A stretch of DNA of 64,000 bases, taken from Sceloporus undulatus. Taxonomy: Eukaryota > Chordata > Lepidosauria > Squamata > Phrynosomatidae. This document shows positions 56,643 through 64,000 of this stretch, piece by piece. The stretch spans positions 101,836,921 to 101,900,920 of the forward strand of contig NC_056524.1 of NCBI RefSeq assembly GCF_019175285.1. The letters are read 5' to 3'. The notes beneath the pieces were generated by a model. That model had not been told where the DNA came from and searched no databases. It saw nothing but the letters and a program-made list of their open reading frames with translations. Each line of letters starts with the position of its first letter. Position 1 is the first letter of the stretch. The position numbers and the translations under genes were made by a program.

Positions 56643-57184
56643 CCCATGTATATGCAAATATTCCAAATCTGACAAGAGAGACAGCCATACTGGGCCCAAA
56701 CATTGGAATTAGCAATTGAAATATTTTTTTGGTTTGTGGGAGTGGACACTTTTGGGCCTTGGAGCCTCCAGCCTTTGCCAGTCTGAAAATTGTGGCCTCC
56801 AGGAACATTAAAAGGATTTTTCCCCCAATTATTTTTTTGGTGTTGGGGACAACACCAGTTTCAAGCTACCCCCAAATTCTCACAGACTGCATGAGGCCCA
56901 GCGGCTGCAATTTTCACGCGCCTGATCTAGTGGCTTCACTGCTGAGTGCTGAGTGTACTGCTGTGCTTATACAGCTCTGTGTAGGAGCACTTGCTAATAC
57001 TGCCTCAAGAGATGCAATTTCCCCATGCATAAGAAAGGGGCATGTCACTAGGTTAGGCTCCTCATAAACCACAAAGGGCTCATAATGAATTTATCTCCTG
57101 CCTCTTCCTGTGACTAATTAAGCCAATCCTATGAATAAAAAAGCTCCAGTCATCAACAGCCCTGCTCAGGTCTTGTAAGCTCAG

Positions 57185-57605
57185 GGCAATGGTTTGTTTT
57201 ATTGAATCAGTTCATCTGTAGTACAGTCTTCCTCTTTTCCTACTGCCTTCTTACAAGGTATTGTCCTTTCCAGTGATTCATGTCATCTCATGATGTGTCC
57301 AAAGTACAATACCCTCAGTTCAGTCATTTTGGCTTCTAGTGAGAGTGCAGATTTGATTTACTCTTGGATCCATTTATTTGTCCTTTGGGAAATCCATGGG
57401 ATCTGTAGAAGTTTCCTCCAGCACCACGTTAAAAGTGACTTCATTTTGTTCCTGTAAGCTTCCTTCACTGTGCAGCTTTCACAACCATATCTAGAAAATG
57501 TCAGTACTGTGGTACAGACGATCTTGAATTTGACATTTAATGACATATCTTTAGACTTGAGGATCTTACCTAGTTCCTTCATAGTCACCTTTCCAAGTAG
57601 AGGGC
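57185..57605 (-). mobile_element. RTE/BovB-like LINE fragment, antisense
   Basis: The minus strand gives MKELGKILKSKDMS, YGCESCTVKEAYRNK and CWRKLLQIPWISQRTNKWIQ, collinear with 47860-48090. Confidence 0.85.
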
Positions 57606-57864
57606 ATGCATATGTTCCATGCCCATTGTGTACCCCTTTCTTATCTTACAGTATTAGTGTTGGGAAAACACACACACAGAGGCAAAATAGGCTCTACTAT
57701 ACAAAGGCAACATTGAATTATAGTTCTCAGAACACCACCATGAGCATGGCTATTCAGTTTCTTCTAGGAACTATAATTAAAAAATAACTTTCCCAAGCTC
57801 TGGACATTACAGTCAAGGCAACTTGTAGTGGGACTTACTTTACTAGCTGAAATATCAGTGCTGG

Positions 57865-57866
<2 letters not shown>

Positions 57867-57895
<29 letters not shown>

Positions 57896-57901
57896 GAGAG
57901 A
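57867..57901 (+). repeat. (AC)n/(AG)n microsatellite
   Basis: About 13 AC units followed by four AG units. Confidence 0.9.
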
Positions 57902-57909
57902 GACTTAGG

Positions 57910-58113
57910 TAGCATCTGCACTGCAAAAATAATGAAGTTTGACACTGTTTTGGGTCATTGCTATGGAATCCTGAGATTTGTAGTTTTGTAAGGTATTTAG
58001 CCTTCTCTGTCAGAGAGCTCTGGTGCCAAAAAACCCTATAAACCCCAGGATTCCATAGAATAAAGCCATGGCGGTTAAAGTGATGTACCAAACTGCATTT
58101 TTTCTGCAGCCTT
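57910..58113. mobile_element. common palindromic MITE
   Basis: TAGCATCTGCACTGCAAAAA and AAACTGCATTTTTTCTGCAG are the mirrored ends. Confidence 0.7.
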
Positions 58114-60940
58114 ATTTTTTTCCAGTAAGGGACCAGGTGGCTCAAAACTTTTCCTTTTCCTTGCCCAAGGGGTTCCCCTTTTCTCCCCTTTGTGAGAAGC
58201 TTCCTTCCGTCATATAAGCACTAGTCTCACACGAGGATGCATTTTTTTCTCTTCAAAGTCCAAGGGTTGAGAAGCAGTTATAACTGGACTTAACAATCCA
58301 TGCACCCTGTTATTTTCCCTCTGCCTTTTTGCTACCAGGGAATCAGTCCTCTTGTCTGTGGGAACACTAATCTTTGTGGCCGAAGGCACTGGGTATCATT
58401 TTCCCAATCCACCATCTTATGGTCTTTGTGTACTAGAGGCAACACACTAAATGTTATCTAGCACTGTACATATCTTTGTCTTGTGCATAGACATTGCACA
58501 AGGACAATGACTTCTAGGTATTTCCTGTCGAACAAAAAGCATGCCTAAAATGTCCAAGAGAGGACAAAGAAGCAGAAGCGGACGAAAAGGTAAAATTGAT
58601 CCCCATACCCACTGGGGAGTTTGGGAGGCATTTGGGTGAAAAAAATAGTTGATGTTGTAGTTTTTAATTGTTGCCTGCTCATTTTAACCAATTCTATTTA
58701 TATTATTACCAATTGTTTTATACGTATTTTGTAGACTGTACGTCACTGGCAGGTTTTATTTTTAATGATTTGATCATTTGTATATACTGTACAGCGCTGT
58801 GTACATTTACAGTGCTATAGAAATAAACTATAATAATAATAAGGGGGGCAGTGAAACATTTTGAGGAGATGTAAAGCCATCCAAGATGCCTTTGATGGGT
58901 CAAATGTGGCCCTCTCACTCATGATAGTTGCGTTTTCCTTGGTTAAGTAATACTTTCATGGTCTTCCTGTCATTGCCTTCCATTCATGACTAATGTTGAG
59001 GTGCCATTGGGAGCAATGTGGTGATTGTTGGGGGGGGGGTGCAGAGCTAGCTTCCCTAGCCACACTGTTACTTCTGTACTTTTCAACACTGCTGTGAAAG
59101 CTTAGGATATATTGAGTACTGTACAGTAGTCCAAATTCTGGTTTAATGACAGCCGTATCATTTCCCTTTCTGAAATACCACAGTGTAATGTAAAATATTA
59201 ACCAGTTTGTGAAGCTTTTCCACTCAGAGGTTTCTTCCATAATGACTGTACACTTTGATAATTCAAACCTTGCAAGTGGAATCTGCAGTATAATGTTGCT
59301 CCAGCTCAAGGTGACAGGAAACCAGCCAGCCAGGGTCTTTCGCAGAATGTTCTGTTCCATCCCCACCCCACCCTATCCACCCTATCCCCTAACCCTTTGT
59401 TTCTTCAAGCAGTCAGTCAACATTTTATGACCACTCAGCATATTTATTTCTCATTATGTTGCTACCTTATCTTGTTTCCCTGCTTTGTTTTGTTCTGGTA
59501 GTAGTTAGTGACTTCTGTTTAGTGAAGCAGAGAAGTGTTAGTCTATTGTAAAGGAGTTATCCAAGGTGTTAAGCCCCTCCCTAAAATATGTTCAACATCT
59601 TGGACAGTCCCTTTAGAGTTCAGAGTAAAACCCAGTGTGGATTCACCACAGCACTAAAATGGGAGCCACAAACTACCACTGTTTTCTCTTCCTGCTTCTG
59701 CAAAGCTCTCCCCCTCCTCCTTGCACACAGATGGTGTGCAGGGATCCACATTTGGAGAGTGGATATGCTATTAATATATAGGCTAGAATCCATGTAGTTC
59801 ACAGGGGTCACATAGCACCCTGCAAATCTTCCTATCATTCACTTTACAAACCATTTTTTCTCATTCTGTCAAAGACGGGTGCTATATTTGCCAGTGTTCT
59901 GGGGACCATGCCAGATCTCAAGAAGTATTAATATATGCTAGCAAATTGTTCTGAGATTCATCCATCTCACTCATTCAGAGTGCGAAGGGTCATTTAAATG
60001 GATCTTTGCAAATACAAAGGCAGTCTCTCACTGGACTAGGGACATGTGCATTAAACATCTTAGCTACGTAGCTGATATTTCATTTTTAACAAATGGGCTA
60101 CTCTTATTAGGCACAGAATAATAATAGGGGACTGTCAAACCAATGACTGCATAGAGAATTGTAGCATCTGTTTCTTGTGTCAGCTCATGAAATCTCTGCT
60201 AATTAAATTAAGTCAAAAGGAATAACAGGTAACACAATCACTCACTATAGAAATGGATAGATACATCCATAGGTTTAGAGATGTATAATTTTGTTGGGAT
60301 GTTATGCATAGATTTATCCAGTTCATACTTACAGTCATGTAATCACTTTTTAGTATTGACATGAAAAGGCTGCTTGCCAGACTGAAGCACTCTAAGCACT
60401 TTCCCTCTGTGAGCATGCATTATGTAAGCTGTGCTTTGGTAGCATGTGACTTCAGAAATAAATTATAAATGGATAAAGCATCTAAAAGCTTCCTAGTGGC
60501 CCAAACTGCATTACATCAGGGTTGGTTCTCAGAAAACCCCATGACTTAATTTTAATTACTCATTGAGACACTGGAATTAAAGCATTTCAGCAATGATGAT
60601 TCCCCCCCCCCTCCCTGAGCTGTGACATGAAATAATGAATCAGTAGGTTAAAAAGAAGGAAGACACTTTAGAGGGGCAGTGATGCTCTCCCATCTTGTAT
60701 TCTTAAACCACTTTAACCATCATAGATTCAAGTACACTGCATAGGCTGACTTAGTTTTCATTCTGAGAAATGTACTTTGCATAATTGAGGTTGGTCGCTT
60801 ATCCAAGTGAGGAAAATATCACTCATCATATAAGTGACTCTGTTAGAGCCATAACTCAGTTAAAGTTTTTCAGCCCGACCCAGGGGCATGCATCATCTGA
60901 ATGCCTCACCCCCAGAAGGTGGCACTTTTGACCCATTTGT
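58114..60940. other. region with one LINE tail and no recognised gene
   Basis: The LINE 3' tail at 58650-58838 (GTACAGCGCTGTGTACATTT, ATAAACTATAATAATAATAA) matches 47400-47520. The 136-codon minus-strand open frame near 58956-59366 has no recognisable family. No RNA gene or exon was recognised elsewhere. Confidence 0.35.
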
Positions 60941-60944
60941 TTTA

Positions 60945-61888
60945 GGCCTTAGTCAGGTTGATACATGCTTTGGTTACATCTTGTTTGGATAATTGTAATG
61001 TGCTCTGTGTGAGGCTGTCTTTGAAAAATGCTCAGAAACTTCAAGGCCCCCAAAACTGTAGCCAGATTATTAACTAGGGATGGTTACAGGAAGCACACAA
61101 CTCCTTTGCAACATCTCAACTGGCAGTCTGTTTATTTCCAGATACAATTCAAAGCTTTGGTTCTGACCTATAAAGACCTGTGCAGCTTGGGGCAGGCTAT
61201 CTGAAGGACTGTATTTTCCCATATGTGTCTTTCTGGGCCCTAAGATTTGGGATGGGAGGAGGACCTTCTACCAGTCCCAATAGTTTCCCAGTTATGTTTG
61301 TTGAGAACAAAGGAGAGGGCCTTTTTGGTGTCTGCTCTCAAGGTTTACAACTCCCTCCCTAGGCAGAGTAGCAATAGCAAGTGCATTTCTATACTGCTCA
61401 TCAGTGTACCTAAGCACTCCCTAAGCAGTTTATAATGTGTAAGCCAATTGCCCCCAACAAGCTCATTTTAGTGACATCAGTTTCGCACAGCTGAGTCTAC
61501 CCTGAGCCCCTGGCTGGTACTGAACTCACAACCTTGAGTTTGTGAATGAATGGCTGCAGTACAGGCATTTAACCACTGCACCACCAGAACACCAGGATAA
61601 GATGGTCCTCACCTTGCTGCCTTTCTGCTAGCACGTCAAAAGCTTTCTATTCAAACACACTTTTACGAACTGACTGCAATGGGCTTTTAATAGAGTGCTG
61701 TCTTGTTGATTTTTATCTTCTGTATTTTAATTGATTTTTAAATTGTTTTACTTCTCTATATTATTTTAACAATAATATTTTAATATTTCTGACTGTTTTA
61801 ATGTATTTTAATCTGTGTTTGCTGTAATTTTTGCAAGTTGCTACTATTGGGGAGGGGAATGAAATGTGTAAACAACAACAAAATCTTT
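60945..61888 (+). mobile_element. L2-type LINE 3' part with a nested repeat
   Basis: Decayed frames give VTSCLDNCNVL, PLQHLNWQSVYFQIQFKALV and LTYKDL in the L2 order. The frame is interrupted at about 61368 by a repeat and resumes near 61600 (CGTCAAAAGCTTTCTATTCA), followed by a 3' UTR. Confidence 0.7.
61368..61600. repeat. SINE-like repeat nested in the L2 fragment
   Basis: ATTTCTATACTGCTCATCAG, AATGTGTAAGCCAATTGCCC and CACTGCACCACCAGAACACC. It shares its middle with 1-165. Confidence 0.55.
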
Positions 61889-62091
61889 ACCTCCCCAAAT
61901 ACTTCCCAAATTTCACTGTGCAAAACTTATACAAGAAAGAAAAAAAGTAGTTAAAATAAATTAATTAAAATGAATGTGTTAACAGATAATAAATTGAAAC
62001 TATACCTACAGTATAAAAGGAAAGGGGCTTGTGAAAGTCATAAAGTAACAGAAGTCCAAGTTAAGGGAAGTAATACCCCCCCACTATAGTC

Positions 62092-62606
62092 TCTTCTTGT
62101 AAGACGTCATCTGGGATACTATGCTCAGGTCTGGGCATGTCATTTTAAGAAGGACACAGATAAGTTAGAGCGGATTGAGAGAAGGACAGCAAGGATAAGA
62201 CGTATGGAGAATAAAACATTTGAGTAATGTTGAGGGAGTTGGGCATGTTCAGCCTTGTGACAAAATGAATGAGGGTGTCATGATGGCACTCCTTAAATAT
62301 CTAAAGGGCTGTCACAGAAAAGAAGGGTCAGGATTGTTGTCTGCTGCACCAGCAAGTAGAATCAGGTCTAATGGTTTGGAAGTTACAGGACGAGAGATTT
62401 TGATTGATGATTACAAGGAACTTCTTGATTATAAGAGTGGTTCAGCAATGGAATCAATTACCTGGATAGGTGGGGGAAGTATCTATTCCTCTGGATGTTT
62501 TCAGGCTACCTGCTGGAGATGCCCTAGGTGGGCTTCCTGCATTAAGTGAGAAATTAGACTTGATGGCCCATCAGCCCTCTTCCAACACTGTGATTCTAAG
62601 TCCACA
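62092..62606 (+). mobile_element. CR1 LINE 3' part
   Basis: TGGGATACTATGCTCAGGTC, GAGCGGATTGAGAGAAGGAC, CTTAAATATCTAAAGGGCTG and CTTCCAACACTGTGATTCTA are the order of the CR1 3' coding end and 3' UTR. Confidence 0.8.
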
Positions 62607-62737
62607 GTGCTTCAACACCATTATTTTTCCTACAGTATCTGGAAATATCCTATCAAATAGGTTTTTATGTAACATTAGGAACTGGAGGGAAGAGAAAATG
62701 TCATAAAATACAGACTATTATGCTTAAGGTCCAAAAC

Positions 62738-63225
62738 ACACTGCAGAAATAATCCAGTTTGAGACCACTTTAACTGTCCTGATCTGTATAGTACAGTGGA
62801 CCCTTGTTATACACTGGGTTTTGGTTCCAAGATCCTCCGTGGATAACAAAATCTTAAGTCCCATTAAATATAATGACATAGCAAAATGGTTTCCCTTATA
62901 AAAATGGAAAATCAAGGTTTGATATTTGAAATTTATACTTTTTTTGAACATTTTCAAACTGTGTATGCTTGAATCCATGTATAAGAAATCTGTGTATAAG
63001 AAGGGCTGATTGTACATAGTGACAAGAAATCACCAGTCAAGTTGCTTTCAGTGTCATAGTGGAGAAAACTCAGTGCTAGGGAATTTTGGGAATTATAGTT
63101 TATTGTGGCACCAGAGTTCTCTGACAGAGAAAGCTAAATGTCTCACAAAACTACAGTTCCCAGAATTCCCTAGCACTGACCCAGAGCAGTAAAAACAGTA
63201 TCATTTTCGCAGTATCTTTCGGACC
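62738..63225. mobile_element. common palindromic MITE split by a Tigger-like MITE
   Basis: The left part CACTGCAGAAATAATCCAGT ends near 62790. The right part resumes at about 63070 (CAGTGCTAGGGAATTTTGGG) and closes with AACAGTATCATTTTCGCAGT. Confidence 0.65.
62794..63012. mobile_element. Tigger/pogo-like MITE, 219 bp, inverted relative to 48665-48883
   Basis: CAGTGGACCCTTGTTATAC at the left and GTATAAGAAGGGCTGATTG at the right, with TA on both sides. Confidence 0.85.
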
Positions 63226-63525
63226 AACGTCTAAAATATAATGGAATGTTTTAAAATGAGCACCATGGAATGGGTCCCATGTATAGGTAACTTTCTGACA
63301 AAATATAATGTGGATTTTCCACAAGGAGTGATAAGAGAGGAAACAGGGTTATGTTCCATTTGGATGTATATCTAGACAAACATGTTTTGGGTTGCAGTGT
63401 GAGAAAATCATGTTCTGTATAGTATATAGTAACGAGAAATCACTAGTCAAGTTGATTTCAGTAAACTCCTTGTGACAGTGTCATAGTGGAGAAAACTCAA
63501 CCACTACATGCCATGTGTGGCATTA

Positions 63526-63748
63526 CAGTCGGCTCTTTTCTTCTGCGGGCTTGCCATCCACGTATTGGAGCATTCATGGATGGCCCTGCCCCATTCTCCC
63601 TAATGGGGGCATGTGCATGTGGTCGTGACAACATGGTCACACACACATCATGCCTCCATTGAGGACAGCAGGACTTGAGGTCCCATGGAATTTGTTATCT
63701 GCAGGGAGGGTCTGGAATTGAACACCTGCAGCTATGAAGATCCAACTG
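63526..63748. mobile_element. Tigger/pogo-like MITE
   Basis: CAGTCGGCTCTTTTCTTCTG after TA at the left and GATCCAACTG at the right. The interior CATTCATGGATGGCCCTGCC is near the axis. Confidence 0.55.
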
Positions 63749-63764
63749 CAGCATCTGGAAACAG

Positions 63765-63966
63765 AAGTATCAGGTGGGTGTGAGTGTTGCCTTCAAACTT
63801 TCCTGGAAAGTTTCCCCAGAGGGGGTTGCCATTGCCCATTTCTGAGGCTGAGAGGGTGTGACTTGCCCAGGGTCCCTCAGTGGGTTTATGGCTCAGTGGG
63901 GATTTGAACTCTGGTCTCCAGAGTCATAGTCCAACACTCAAACCACTATGCCACACTGGCTCTCTA
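63765..63966 (-). mobile_element. tRNA/BovB-tailed SINE, antisense
   Basis: GTTGCCATTGCCCATTTCTG, GACTTGCCCAGGGTCCCTCA, TGAACTCTGGTCTCCAGAGT and CACTATGCCACACTGGCTCT make an almost complete antisense SINE. Confidence 0.8.
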
Positions 63967-64000
63967 TCAAAACATAACCTTTCTAAAGTGCAAAGCAGAA

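Noticed and set aside
58956-59366. 136-codon minus-strand open frame
   Set aside because: No recognisable motif; composition resembles the surrounding non-coding DNA.
1-64000. CRISPR arrays, operons, prokaryotic features
   Set aside because: The window is a vertebrate nuclear sequence; tandem repeats seen are micro- and minisatellites without spacer structure.

Overview
The window looks like a squamate reptile (lizard) chromosome. The evidence is the repeat content: 5S-rRNA-derived and tRNA-derived SINEs with RTE/BovB-type 3' tails, RTE/BovB, CR1, L2 and L1 LINE pieces, and many short DNA-transposon MITEs (hAT, Tigger/pogo, Tc1/mariner and Harbinger types). The species cannot be read from the sequence.

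The only host gene family I can recognise is acetylserotonin O-methyltransferase (ASMT/HIOMT), the last enzyme of melatonin synthesis. It is present as three head-to-tail copies on the + strand. Copy A (about 701-7277) enters from the left edge with its last four exons. Copy B (about 9788-25259) has recognisable remains of all eight exons. Copy C (28673-41799) has eight exons with clean splice sites, consistent phases and an open frame of 345 codons. Only C looks able to make an enzyme. A and B share an extra T in exon 7, the loss of one codon in exon 6 and a degraded SAM-binding loop, so they are closer to each other than to C. B carries further damage, including loss of the catalytic His-Asp pair.

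The introns work as a natural experiment. Because the copies are paralogous, several mobile-element insertions have an unoccupied counterpart in a sister copy, which gives exact ends, target-site duplications and relative ages. Examples are a 1.36-kb hAT-type element with promoter-like GC-rich cargo, a Tigger-like MITE, two independent insertions of one mariner-like MITE family in the same intron, and a solo LTR in copy C. A tRNA-Ala-like relic lies at the same place in intron 7 of all three copies and so predates the triplication.

From about 41.8 kb to the right edge I see no host gene. That half is a dense mosaic of old LINE, SINE and MITE fragments, several of them nested. One repeat family there (four copies; it resembles Penelope-type retroelements) contains a strand that matches a hammerhead ribozyme core. 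I consider this the most interesting non-genic signal, together with the hAT element carrying a CCAAT/GC-box cluster. All calls come from reading the sequence by eye; no alignment, folding or database search was run, and repeat boundaries are approximate unless terminal repeats or target duplications are quoted.
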